Positions 32,778 through 40,885 of a stretch of DNA of 64,000 nucleotides are shown piece after piece. Position numbers and translations under genes: made by a program. Each line of letters begins with the position of its first letter. The stretch's first letter is position 1. Source of the stretch: a bacterium BMS3Bbin05 (GTDB lineage Bacteria > Nitrospirota > Thermodesulfovibrionia > Thermodesulfovibrionales > BMS3Bbin05); contig BDTO01000036.1 in assembly GCA_002897855.1 (NCBI GenBank), positions 1-64,000 on the forward strand, written 5' to 3'. The notes beneath the pieces were generated by a model. That model ran no database searches. It had not been told where the DNA came from and saw nothing but the letters and a program-made list of their open reading frames with translations.

Positions 32778-34745
32778 TTGCATTTCCTGAAAAAATTATC
32801 CCTAACAAAAAAGTTTTTTTTGGGTATCGGTATCATCTTAGTATTGTTCTGGGCTTTATTCAGTTATTCTACGTATGTATATCTAAGGGAAATCTATAAA
32901 ACCGAAGCTTTCAGCAAAACCAATCTTCTGTATCAGCAAATCCAGTCAACAATAAAATATATCAGAGATGACCTCAGGCCTACAATGTTTCATATCCTTC
33001 CTCACAACCAGTTTATTATAGAAGCAATGTCCGTATCGTTCATTACAAAAAGTATTATGAGCGATTTCAGAAAGAAACATCCTAATGTTATATACAGGAG
33101 GGTTTCCGACAATCCATTGAATGGGGAAAATATGGCGAACAGGAGAGAAAATAAATTCATTAATTATTTCCGCGATAACAGAAAGAGTGTTTTCTGGAAA
33201 GGCATCATCAAAGACAATAATATGAAATTCGCCGTTCATGCCAAGCCTGTTATTATGGAAAGCGAGTGTCTGCCATGCCACGGCAAACCCGCAGATGCTC
33301 CTGATATGCTGAAAAAAATATATGGAACTACGAGCGGATTTAATAAAAAAGTAGGCGATATAATAGGCATTGAATACCTTGCATTGCCTCTTGATAAAAC
33401 ATTTACGCAGATAAAAGACCTCTCCTTTTCGATATTTATTGCAGGTATAATCGGTATGATGCTCATGTTTATCGCTATCAACTCATTAATCAATATTGTT
33501 GCAGTCCGGCCTATTGGCAAGATCAGATCATTCTTTAAATCAGTAGTAGATGGGAATAAAGGTTTTGATTCCAAGATCGCCATCAGAAGCAAGGATGAAA
33601 TTGGTGAACTGGCGAATTCTTTCAACACGATGATGGAATACCTTAAAAAGTCAAAGAATGAACTGATCAGCTCCGAAAAAAAATACCGCCAGATATTTGA
33701 AGGCTCCAAAGATGCAATAATCGTTGCCGATTGCCTTGGTTACGTTCAGGAAGCTAATAAGGCGGGCAGAGAACTTCTTGGCTGGAAAGAAACGGATATT
33801 GCTGATAACTCAAGATACCTCTTTGATGTGTTTTTGAACAGCAGTGATTATGATAAATTCATGTCGGATATGGAAAATAACGGGTATATAAAGGATTTTG
33901 AAGTGCGGCTTTTATCTGCCGAAGGTAATGTTGCCGATGTCCTGATGAGCGCAAATTACAGGGAAGACGAAAGCAGGCAGATTTGTGGTTTTGAGACGAT
34001 GATAAAGGACATCACAGAAAGGAAGAGATTAATAAGGCAGGTCTATGAAGCAGAGAGGCTTGCTGCTATGGGTCAGCTTGCAGCGGGTGTTGCACATGAG
34101 ATCAACAATCCGCTGAGCATAATTCTCGGATATACATCCCTTCTTCTCGAGAATGATTCTATAAATGGGCTTGTCAGGAAAGACCTGCAAACTATATATG
34201 GCAACGCAAATTCCTGCAAAAAAATCATTGAAGACCTTCTGAGTTTTTCCCGGGTTACAGAAACAAGACTCGGATATGATAATATTAATTGCCTTATTGA
34301 CTCAGTACTGGATATGCTTACCTATGAGTTTGAAAAAAAGAAAATAAGTATTGTCAGAAATTATTGTCCTGATATTCCTCCCCTATTAATTGACAGTGAC
34401 AAGATCAGGCAGGTTATTCTTAACTTATTGATAAATGCATGCCAGGCAATAGACGAAAATGGCACAATCAGTGTCTTGACATCTTATGACACAGTGAACA
34501 ATATGGAGGTTATTAAGATTTCCGATGACGGGTGCGGCATTGGCGAAGAAATAAGAGAGAAGATATTTGAGCCTTTTTTTACTACCAAGCCTGTTGGAGA
34601 AGGAACCGGACTCGGGTTATCGGTCAGTTATGGATTGATAAAGGAACATGGTGGAGATATCATTTCCGAAGATACAGGAGATAAAGGCGCTGCTTTTACT
34701 ATCAGGCTTCCTTTGAACGCTCAAAATATTAATAATAAGGATTAA
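32778..34745 (+). CDS. Haem-c sensor histidine kinase (Tll0287-like/DUF3365 sensor, HAMP, PAS)
   Basis: 655-residue membrane kinase. The first helix is at about 13-33; the periplasmic domain (about 35-212) has the DUF3365 pattern and a c-type haem site C164-L-P-C167-H168 in [11 protein letters not shown]. The second helix is about 213-242. A HAMP domain (about 243-297), a PAS domain (about 300-415), HisKA with H440 in [12 protein letters not shown] and an ATPase domain with [18 protein letters not shown] and GTGLGLSVS follow. It starts with TTG at 32778, GAGG upstream. The adjacent NtrC-type regulator is its evident partner. The haem suggests sensing of redox state or a small ligand in the periplasm. 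Confidence 0.92.
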   Translation: MHFLKKLSLTKKFFLGIGIILVLFWALFSYSTYVYLREIYKTEAFSKTNLLYQQIQSTIKYIRDDLRPTMFHILPHNQFIIEAMSVSFITKSIMSDFRKKHPNVIYRRVSDNPLNGENMANRRENKFINYFRDNRKSVFWKGIIKDNNMKFAVHAKPVIMESECLPCHGKPADAPDMLKKIYGTTSGFNKKVGDIIGIEYLALPLDKTFTQIKDLSFSIFIAGIIGMMLMFIAINSLINIVAVRPIGKIRSFFKSVVDGNKGFDSKIAIRSKDEIGELANSFNTMMEYLKKSKNELISSEKKYRQIFEGSKDAIIVADCLGYVQEANKAGRELLGWKETDIADNSRYLFDVFLNSSDYDKFMSDMENNGYIKDFEVRLLSAEGNVADVLMSANYREDESRQICGFETMIKDITERKRLIRQVYEAERLAAMGQLAAGVAHEINNPLSIILGYTSLLLENDSINGLVRKDLQTIYGNANSCKKIIEDLLSFSRVTETRLGYDNINCLIDSVLDMLTYEFEKKKISIVRNYCPDIPPLLIDSDKIRQVILNLLINACQAIDENGTISVLTSYDTVNNMEVIKISDDGCGIGEEIREKIFEPFFTTKPVGEGTGLGLSVSYGLIKEHGGDIISEDTGDKGAAFTIRLPLNAQNINNKD

Positions 34746-34747
34746 GA

Positions 34748-36148
34748 ATGAAAGAATCAATACTTCTGGTTGATGACAATATCGATATGCTTAATCTGTT
34801 AGAGAGGGTTATCCGGCAGAAGCTTGACGTGGAAGTCAAAGAAGTTTGCACAGGAAGTAATGCATTGGGGCTGCTTGCCGGTAATGGAATAGATGTGGTT
34901 GTAGCAGATATAAACATGCCGGAAATGGATGGCATGACACTCCTCAAAAAAACCAGGGAATTTAACAGTGAAACCGTTTTTATAATTCTTACGGCCTTTG
35001 GAACTGTCGAGATGGCGGTGGAGGCGCTGAAGATTGGAGCCTATGACTTCCTTACAAAACCTATCAACAATGAAAGATTCATCCATACCATAAAAAAGGC
35101 GATCGAACTCAGAAGAGTAATAAAGGAAAAGAAACTGCTTGAGGACAAACTCAGGCAATCCAGGCCTGTGTGTTCAATCATTGGTAACAGTAATGTTATA
35201 AAAAGGTTGCTGGACAGAATCAGAACGATAGCAGAAACGGACGAGACGGTGCTCATAAGCGGCGAAACAGGAACGGGAAAAGAGCTTGCAGCGAGGACAA
35301 TCCACTCTCTCGGCAAAAGGTTTAATAAAAAGTTCGTAGCGGTCAACTGCCCCGCCATACCCGAATCTATTCTCGAAAGCGAACTTTTTGGTTATAAGAA
35401 AGGCGCTTTCACTTCAGCAGTTTCCGACAAGAAAGGTCTCTTTGAATCTGCCGATGGCGGTACAATATTCCTTGACGAGATAGGTGATATACCAAGAAGC
35501 ACACAGACAAAATTATTAAGGGTCTTGCAGGAGAGAGAATTCAAACCCCTTGGGGATACCGATAATGTCAAGGTTAATGTAAGGGTCATTGCCTCAACTA
35601 ACCAGAATCTTGAAAAAAAGATAGAGGAAGGGTCATTCAGGGAAGACCTTTATTACAGATTAAATGTCATAAATGTTAACATGCCCTCTCTTCGTGAACG
35701 TGAAGAGGACATTCTTCTACTCGCAGAATATTTTTTGATAGAATATTCAGTAGAGTTTAAAAAAAATATTGAAGGATTTTCTGATGATGCCCTTTCATAT
35801 CTTACACGCAGAACATGGCATGGGAATGTCAGAGAACTCCAGAATGTTATCAAGAGGGCTGTAATATTTGAAAAGGGAAAGATAATTACAAGGGCGACCC
35901 TTGATAGCCCGATCAGGACAGATAATATTAATAAAATAATCCCCGGGGATCTATTTTTACTCGACTATAAAACCGCCCGACATATGGCTATTGAAAACTT
36001 CACAGTCAACTATGTAAAAAATCTGCTTGGTGAGACTGATGGCAATGTTACCCGTGCAGCAAAAAAGGCCGGTATTATAAGACAGTCACTTCAACAGATT
36101 ATGAAAAAATATAAGATTAACCCTCGTGAATATAAAAATGATTTCTGA
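34748..36148 (+). CDS. Sigma-54 dependent response regulator, NtrC family
   Basis: 466 residues. The receiver domain has D9, D10 and phosphoacceptor D54 in VVADINMPEMDG. The AAA+ domain has Walker A GETGTGKE, the sigma-54 contact loop ESELFGYKKGAFTSA (usual GAFTGA, here Ser for Gly) and Walker B GGTIFLDEIGDI. A Fis-type helix-turn-helix is at the C-terminus (DGNVTRAAKKAGIIRQSLQQIMKKYKI, split over the end). It starts 2 nt after the kinase. A near-perfect sigma-54 promoter lies 166 nt downstream of its stop, so the following operon is its likely target. Confidence 0.94.
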   Translation: MKESILLVDDNIDMLNLLERVIRQKLDVEVKEVCTGSNALGLLAGNGIDVVVADINMPEMDGMTLLKKTREFNSETVFIILTAFGTVEMAVEALKIGAYDFLTKPINNERFIHTIKKAIELRRVIKEKKLLEDKLRQSRPVCSIIGNSNVIKRLLDRIRTIAETDETVLISGETGTGKELAARTIHSLGKRFNKKFVAVNCPAIPESILESELFGYKKGAFTSAVSDKKGLFESADGGTIFLDEIGDIPRSTQTKLLRVLQEREFKPLGDTDNVKVNVRVIASTNQNLEKKIEEGSFREDLYYRLNVINVNMPSLREREEDILLLAEYFLIEYSVEFKKNIEGFSDDALSYLTRRTWHGNVRELQNVIKRAVIFEKGKIITRATLDSPIRTDNINKIIPGDLFLLDYKTARHMAIENFTVNYVKNLLGETDGNVTRAAKKAGIIRQSLQQIMKKYKINPREYKNDF

Positions 36149-36245
36149 ATAATTTCACCTCGATGACCACAATAAAACTGCATGTCAATTTATGCACTGC
36201 AACCTTATTATTGCGCCTGATATTATCGTTGTCCTGTCTCCAATA

Positions 36246-36259
36246 AAGTAAGCTTACTT
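36246..36259. promoter_or_regulatory. Perfect 14-bp palindrome, candidate activator site
   Basis: AAGTAAGCTTACTT is perfectly palindromic and centred about 62 bp before the -24 element of the sigma-54 promoter. NtrC-type regulators bind dyad sites upstream of such promoters, usually 80-150 bp away. The site occurs once in this gap. The rest of 36149-36313 shows no other feature. Confidence 0.45.
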
Positions 36260-36313
36260 CAAATTCAATATGTTATATCTCCAGCCATTATGATATTTTC
36301 TATCTCACCCGCA

Positions 36314-36329
36314 TGGCACAATGATTGCT
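36314..36329 (+). promoter_or_regulatory. Sigma-54 (-24/-12) promoter
   Basis: TGGCAC-AATGA-TTGCT matches the sigma-54 consensus TGGCAC-N5-TTGCW at all defined positions, with 10 nt between the GG and GC pairs. It is followed by the small-protein/YeiH operon and preceded by the NtrC-type regulator gene. Confidence 0.88.
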
Positions 36330-36356
36330 ATTAAATATAAAAAAAGGGGGTGATAT

Positions 36357-36398
36357 ATGAACAAAGACAGAACAAAGACACAAGGATGTTATCTTTAA
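36357..36398 (+). CDS. Possible 13-residue leader peptide
   Basis: An ATG with a strong ribosome-binding site (AAGGGGGTGAT, 3-5 nt upstream) opens a frame encoding MNKDRTKTQGCYL and a TAA stop, between the sigma-54 promoter and the first gene. It may be a translated leader or chance. It is too short to evaluate by composition. Confidence 0.25.
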   Translation: MNKDRTKTQGCYL

Positions 36399-36425
36399 TT
36401 TTAAATCCTGAATGGAGGTAAATGT

Positions 36426-36620
36426 ATGGCTGAAGAAGAGAAAAAAGAAATGTCAGGGACAGGAACCTTGACAGGTGCAGCATTGGAGGCAGAGGATGTT
36501 CTTGCGGACGCCGAGCCCTGGGAGCCTATCGAGACAAAACTCGTCGTCTGGTCCCTTGTAGTAGCCGTCATAGCATTGTTAATAGGTCTGGTAGTAGTGC
36601 CAACCTCTATCTTACATTGA
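36426..36620 (+). CDS. 64-residue single-helix membrane protein in the YeiH operon
   Basis: MAEEEKKEMSGT begins an acidic 37-residue head, followed by one membrane helix (about 39-58, LVVWSLVVAVIALLIGLVVV) and a short tail. GGAGG lies 7 nt before the ATG. No family is recognised. Its position as first gene after the sigma-54 promoter and before the transporter suggests a small accessory subunit or partner of the transporter. Confidence 0.75.
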   Translation: MAEEEKKEMSGTGTLTGAALEAEDVLADAEPWEPIETKLVVWSLVVAVIALLIGLVVVPTSILH

Positions 36621-36622
36621 TC

Positions 36623-36880
36623 ATGATGAATATCATGATGGATATGGTGATAAGACATGACGGTAAAAACTGGGTTGTTGAGAATGATAAGTTGACCTTA
36701 AGCGCTCCCACAATTGACGGGATTGACGAAAAAGTCAGGACCTTCATGAGGCAAAACGAACTGGTCAAAAAGGGGGATAAATCAAAGGTGCGCATGCTGT
36801 TTGACAACTCAACGATACCTCAGTGGATCCGTCAATATGGTCAACATTATTTCAACAGGGTGATAGAGGTTGAAGGTTAG
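36623..36880 (+). CDS. DUF5395-like small soluble protein
   Basis: About 85 residues without a membrane segment. Features are VIRHDGKNWVVEND, LSAPTIDGIDEKV and a conserved-looking end STIPQWIRQYGQHYFNRVIEVEG. I recall this pattern from DUF5395, a family of unknown function; this is recall, not a search. Several start codons (36617 TTG, 36623, 36626, 36635, 36638) are possible; no clear ribosome-binding site exists, so translation is probably coupled to the preceding gene, whose stop overlaps. Confidence 0.7.
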   Translation: MMNIMMDMVIRHDGKNWVVENDKLTLSAPTIDGIDEKVRTFMRQNELVKKGDKSKVRMLFDNSTIPQWIRQYGQHYFNRVIEVEG

Positions 36881-36938
36881 CAGATAGTTAAATATAAATG
36901 CCTGTCAATTATTATTAAACCTTAAAAGGGAGGATTTA

Positions 36939-38534
36939 ATGGCAGATCTAACAAACAGGAGATGGTATACAGGGATGCTGACACAGGAGGACTGGTGGGC
37001 GGTATGGCTCGGTGTCGGTTTTTTCTTCCTGGGACTCCTGAATTTAGCCGGAATCGACATTGTAGGCTTTCTGACTTATCCGACAAAGTGGGTCTTTAAT
37101 GTACCCGAAGGGGGTAAAGGAGCTATCGGTCACGCCTTTTATGCAATCGGCAAGAAAACCAGTATGGTTTCAAAAGAATTTTACAAAGGGATGGGCTGGT
37201 GGAGCATAATCTGGACGTATGTGGCATTTACCATTGCAACCTGTACAGGCGCTGCGTTTATGAGATGGAATCTGAAGAGATTTTTTATCGGCTGGACTAT
37301 AATTTATTTCATGACAATCGCCACCTGGTTTATAGGCCACCACGGTTTCATCGCAGCCAACAAGATAAATATGCACAAATATGGATTGAACTTCGCCCTT
37401 TCGCTTGGGGGAGGCGGTTCGTTTATTCTTGCCCTGATTGTGGGGCTGATTATAGGAAATTTCTTCAAGCCCTTTGCAATCTACCTGAGTGAGGCCGCCA
37501 AACCGGAATGGTACATCAAAACGGCAATTGTTACTCTTGGTGTCAAGCTCGGTTATCTGCCCATCAAGCTGGCAGGCTTCTCGCACAAGTTGGGCAAGGA
37601 GGCAGCAGGTCTTACCTTTGACCTTTTTATTGCAGGTGCTGCAGCGACCATTGTTGCATACATGATTTTCTGGCCGATAACATATCTCATAGCCAGAAAG
37701 ATGTTTAATCTGCCGCGGAAGACAGCAGCCGTTCTTGGATCGGGTATTTCCATATGCGGTGTTTCTGCTGCAGTGGCTACGGGTGGTGCCGTCAGGGCTA
37801 AACCGGTGGTTTCAATAATGGTTTCAGCCCTCGTTGTTGTATGGGCGGTTATCGAACTTGTAGTTCTTCCCGGATTCTTTACTCACGTCTGGCCCAAAAC
37901 GGCTGATCCTATAGTGGCAGGCGCTGCGATGGGCATGTCTGTTAAAACTGACGGCGCTGACGCAGCTGCCGGCGAATTGCTGGACGAATTCATGCGAAAC
38001 AAGATAGCAGTCGAAAGCAATGGGACAGTTATATGGCCTGAAGGCATTATAACTGCAAGTGCGGTTATGACCAAGGTATGGATTGACATGTTCATAGGCA
38101 TCTGGGCATTTGTGCTTGCCATGGTTTGGGTTTACCGTATAGACCGGAGGCCGGGGGAGACAGTACTCGCATCTGAGATCTGGCACAGATTCCCGAAGTT
38201 CGTTCTTGGCTATTTCTTCTGCTGGTTCTTTCTGCTTGCTATTTACTTTGGTCCCGGGCAAGGTGGATCAGCCGATGCCATGCCGTATCTAAAGACCGTA
38301 AAGGCAGGCGCTGTGCCGATTGAAGGACCTATGAGGAAGCTCTTTTTTATGCTGACCTTTATGAGTCTCGGCATAATTACAGATTTCAAGAAGCTCAAGG
38401 AGGCGCAATTCGGTAAGATGGTATGGGTATACTTCGTAGCACTTTTCATCTTCATAATACCGATCGCCATGATAGTCGCGTATCTCTTCCATCATGGTAT
38501 GCAGATACCAAATATTGCGGGATATGTACAATAG
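36939..38534 (+). CDS. YeiH/UPF0324 family (putative sulfate exporter) membrane transporter
   Basis: 531 residues with about ten to twelve membrane helices. It has the YeiH-type core: IGNFFKPFAIYLSEAAKPEWYIKTAIVTLGVKLGYLPIKLAGFS, a glycine-rich GSGISICGVSAAVATGGAVRAKP segment, and a C-terminal SLGIITDFKKLKEAQFGK motif (split across positions 480-505). The group is annotated as putative sulfate exporter; substrate specificity is not established. An N-terminal extension (about 1-150) with extra helices is longer than in E. coli YeiH (about 350 aa). GGGAGG precedes the ATG. It is the main gene of the sigma-54 operon. Confidence 0.85.
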   Translation: MADLTNRRWYTGMLTQEDWWAVWLGVGFFFLGLLNLAGIDIVGFLTYPTKWVFNVPEGGKGAIGHAFYAIGKKTSMVSKEFYKGMGWWSIIWTYVAFTIATCTGAAFMRWNLKRFFIGWTIIYFMTIATWFIGHHGFIAANKINMHKYGLNFALSLGGGGSFILALIVGLIIGNFFKPFAIYLSEAAKPEWYIKTAIVTLGVKLGYLPIKLAGFSHKLGKEAAGLTFDLFIAGAAATIVAYMIFWPITYLIARKMFNLPRKTAAVLGSGISICGVSAAVATGGAVRAKPVVSIMVSALVVVWAVIELVVLPGFFTHVWPKTADPIVAGAAMGMSVKTDGADAAAGELLDEFMRNKIAVESNGTVIWPEGIITASAVMTKVWIDMFIGIWAFVLAMVWVYRIDRRPGETVLASEIWHRFPKFVLGYFFCWFFLLAIYFGPGQGGSADAMPYLKTVKAGAVPIEGPMRKLFFMLTFMSLGIITDFKKLKEAQFGKMVWVYFVALFIFIIPIAMIVAYLFHHGMQIPNIAGYVQ

Positions 38535-38548
38535 TTTTTTCACTAACC

Positions 38549-38572
38549 GGGCAGGGTATGCTTACCCTGCCC
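38549..38572. terminator. Strong hairpin after the YeiH gene
   Basis: GGGCAGGGTA-TGCT-TACCCTGCCC is a perfect 10-bp stem with a 4-nt loop, 14 nt after the transporter stop. No U tract follows, so it may cause partial termination or stabilise the upstream mRNA. The 58-residue gene lies beyond it. Confidence 0.65.
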
Positions 38573-38620
38573 CTCTGTTCCCTGATTGAATGATTATAAT
38601 TAATCAAAAAGGAGAGAGAG

Positions 38621-38797
38621 ATGGGAAACAAGCCTGAAATAACAGAATCTACCGCAACGGAGTTTGTCCTCGTTAAAGACAAATCCGGAAAAGAATATGT
38701 ATGTAAGCTTTCAGATCTCCAGGATGCATCCGGACTTACAGACGAAGTCAAAAAGAAATGCATCGAAAATATTGAAGAAGCATCAAAAGATCTATAG
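38621..38797 (+). CDS. 58-residue soluble protein at the end of the YeiH operon
   Basis: The frame opens with ATG behind AAGGAGAGAGAG, a strong ribosome-binding site, and encodes 58 residues: an acidic start (MGNKPEITESTATEF), a central VLVKDKSGKEYVCKL and an alpha-helical end. Two cysteines are present (about C28 and C47). There is no membrane segment. A strong terminator follows 21 nt after the stop, so it is the last gene of the operon. No family is recognised. Confidence 0.72.
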   Translation: MGNKPEITESTATEFVLVKDKSGKEYVCKLSDLQDASGLTDEVKKKCIENIEEASKDL

Positions 38798-38817
38798 GAT
38801 ACAGGACAAGACAGCTC

Positions 38818-38862
38818 GCTTCCCGGATTATGAGTTTTCTATAGTCCAGGAAGCTTTTTTTT
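38818..38862 (+). terminator. Rho-independent terminator of the YeiH operon
   Basis: GCTTCC pairs with GGAAGC, and GGA with TCC, around a further paired TTAT/ATAG region; eight T residues follow. It is a strong intrinsic terminator on the plus strand, 21 nt after the 58-residue gene. Confidence 0.88.
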
Positions 38863-38931
38863 ACACTGAGTTCATAAAAGAATCTTTTATTTCCAATTGT
38901 TGTGATATAATAAATTCACGAAGAATTGTCT

Positions 38932-39291
38932 ATGCCCGCTGCATACAAATCCCATAAGGTTTCAAAGGCTGACGTTGTCAGAGAACTGCTAATGAAGGCA
39001 CGTTTTCTCGGCAAAGTAGGTATTTTCTCATTTGTCATCTTTTCCATCCTTATCTACAAATTATCCTCCAACTGGGATAATACGAAGACATATGTACTAC
39101 TTTCGTCAGGCCTGGCAGCAGCTTCTCTGATATTCTTTTTCTTAATGAGGCGAATCGTCTCTGCTTTAGATAAGAACCCTTCCAATGATGTTATCATCAA
39201 GTGGAGTGATTTTCTCGAACCGTACTATGTACCAAAATTTGTCCTTAAAAAGAAGCGCAACCCCTTTATTGTCGAAGACAATGAAGATTGA
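38932..39291 (+). CDS. Small two-helix membrane protein
   Basis: 119 residues from the ATG at 38932. Two hydrophobic helices (about 28-44 and 53-74) are followed by a basic/acidic soluble tail containing SDFLEPYYVPKFVLKKKRNPF. An extended -10 element (TGATATAAT, 38903-38911) lies 21 nt upstream, so it is probably transcribed separately from the YeiH operon. No family is recognised. Confidence 0.6.
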   Translation: MPAAYKSHKVSKADVVRELLMKARFLGKVGIFSFVIFSILIYKLSSNWDNTKTYVLLSSGLAAASLIFFFLMRRIVSALDKNPSNDVIIKWSDFLEPYYVPKFVLKKKRNPFIVEDNED

Positions 39292-39617
39292 TGTCGTCGC
39301 AAAAACTTACCGGCTACTGTGTTGCATTAAATGAATAGCAAGCGTATTCCCCGTGGGCTTGCCACAGGGAAGATCAATTATCTCCTCACTGCAGAGTACG
39401 TAAACACGCCTCGTTGCCTGGAAATTTATGCGCCTTGTATCTGACGATTTTTGCTTGGCCGTCCCTGTTCTGAACTTTTTTGCGAGTCTATCAGTTCAAA
39501 TCTTTCACCACTGTAATCTATAGCTTCTTTTTTGTAAAATAGAGCCTGCATTGCATATAATAAGCGTCAATCAATTTATTAATTATCTCTACACTTTATT
39601 AAAAAAAAGAGGTTTTA
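39292..39617. other. 326-nt gap with repeat remnants
   Basis: Contains a copy of family 2 repeat hairpin near 39345-39378 (CCCCGTGG-GCTTG-CCACAGGG) and a short motif ACTTTTTTGCGAGTCTATCA at about 39474-39493 that recurs near 4394 and, more loosely, near 61198. No coding frame with a start signal was seen. The last 20 nt hold GAGG, the ribosome-binding site of the next gene. Confidence 0.55.
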
Positions 39618-40715
39618 TTGAGAAAAATCCTTGTATCTTCATTGGCATTCATATTTATATACCTGATGCTTCACTTCTCAGGCTATTTCTCGCATAATGA
39701 AACAAGCAGCTATCTCACAGTAATTTCTTTCCTGCTTATTTCAATAGCCGTAATCCTTTCAGGCTGTGAATTATTCGCAAACGGGGTCGAATGCATAGGA
39801 GACAGGCTTAATCTCTCACATGCAACAGCCGGTAGTCTACTGGCGGCAGTAGGCACAGCTATGCCTGAAACATTGATCCCCATACTTGCACTTATATTCG
39901 GGAAAGGTATCCACAGAGAATCAATTGCAGTAGGGGCAATCCTTGGTGCACCCTTTATGCTTGCCACCCTTGCCTTTTTTTTTACAGGGTTAACTTCACT
40001 GATTCTTTATTTAATGAAAAAGAGGGATAAGGCCGTACACTACGTAAATCTTTCGGCCCTTAAAACCGAACTCCTTTTTTTTATTATTGCAATGATCGTG
40101 ATTCTAATCATTTCATATATCAATAATAGTCTAACAGATCATATAACTGCTGTTTTACTTCTTCTTACTTATGCACTCTTTGTCAAGATAACTCTGAACC
40201 ATAGGTCGGAGGATGGAGAGGAATATACAGAACACCTGCATTTCAGCTATATAATGTCATGTCCTGCAAATAATTTCTGGATAACGTTGCAGACACTGAC
40301 GGGCCTGGCCCTGATTGTAGTGGGGGCACATATATTTATTAATTTTCTTACCCTGCTTTCAATCAAATCCGGATTGTCATCTCTTGTACTCGCCCTTCTG
40401 TTAGCTCCGGTAGCATCCGAACTGCCGGAAAAATTCAATTCTGTAATATGGACCATTAAGGGAAAAGATACTCTTGCCCTGTCCAATGTCACAGGGGCGA
40501 TGGTTTTCCAGTCGACAATCCCCGTATCAATAGGGCTGATATTTACACAATGGCATCTCGGACACACAGAGTTACTGAATATAGCCTTTTCCCTTTCCAT
40601 GGCAGTAATCGTGTATATTACAATCCTTACACGAAAAAAACTCCCTTCATTTATGCTGATGACGGGCGGGATTTTCTATCTGATATATATTCTGAGGATT
40701 TTTGTTTTTATGTAG
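39618..40715 (+). CDS. Sodium/calcium exchanger family membrane protein
   Basis: 365 residues with about ten hydrophobic helices in two halves, as in the NCX/CaCA family. The two alpha repeats are GSLLAAVGTAMPETLIPI (about 72-89, with the acidic E) and SSLVLALLLAPVASELPEKFNSV (about 254-276). Members exchange Na+ or H+ for Ca2+ or other cations; the ion cannot be assigned. The start is TTG at 39618 behind GAGG. It is convergent with the U32 gene, separated by family 2 repeats. Confidence 0.82.
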   Translation: MRKILVSSLAFIFIYLMLHFSGYFSHNETSSYLTVISFLLISIAVILSGCELFANGVECIGDRLNLSHATAGSLLAAVGTAMPETLIPILALIFGKGIHRESIAVGAILGAPFMLATLAFFFTGLTSLILYLMKKRDKAVHYVNLSALKTELLFFIIAMIVILIISYINNSLTDHITAVLLLLTYALFVKITLNHRSEDGEEYTEHLHFSYIMSCPANNFWITLQTLTGLALIVVGAHIFINFLTLLSIKSGLSSLVLALLLAPVASELPEKFNSVIWTIKGKDTLALSNVTGAMVFQSTIPVSIGLIFTQWHLGHTELLNIAFSLSMAVIVYITILTRKKLPSFMLMTGGIFYLIYILRIFVFM

Positions 40716-40759
40716 AATCTCTTTCTTACAGGCAGGAGACTCTGCAGCGGGAAGTTATA

Positions 40760-40885
40760 CGGATAGCGAGTGTATTCCCCACGGTCTTGCCACGCGGTCA
40801 AGCGAGCGAATATTATAAAAAAGTAAAAAAATTTTCCTTACATAAGATTCCCTGTGGTCTCGCCACAGGGAAGATCAATCATCTT
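40760..40885. repeat. Palindromic intergenic repeat, family 2, copy c
   Basis: Two linked hairpins: AGCGAGTGTATTCCCC with GGTCTTGCCACGCGG, and TTCCCTGTGG-TCTCG-CCACAGGGAA (perfect 10-bp stem), followed by GATCAATCAT. The second hairpin extends into the U32 gene and encodes its last residues. Confidence 0.65.

Noticed and set aside
38664-38957. A 97-residue plus-strand frame
   Set aside because: It overlaps the 58-residue gene in another frame, spans the terminator and has no ribosome-binding site.
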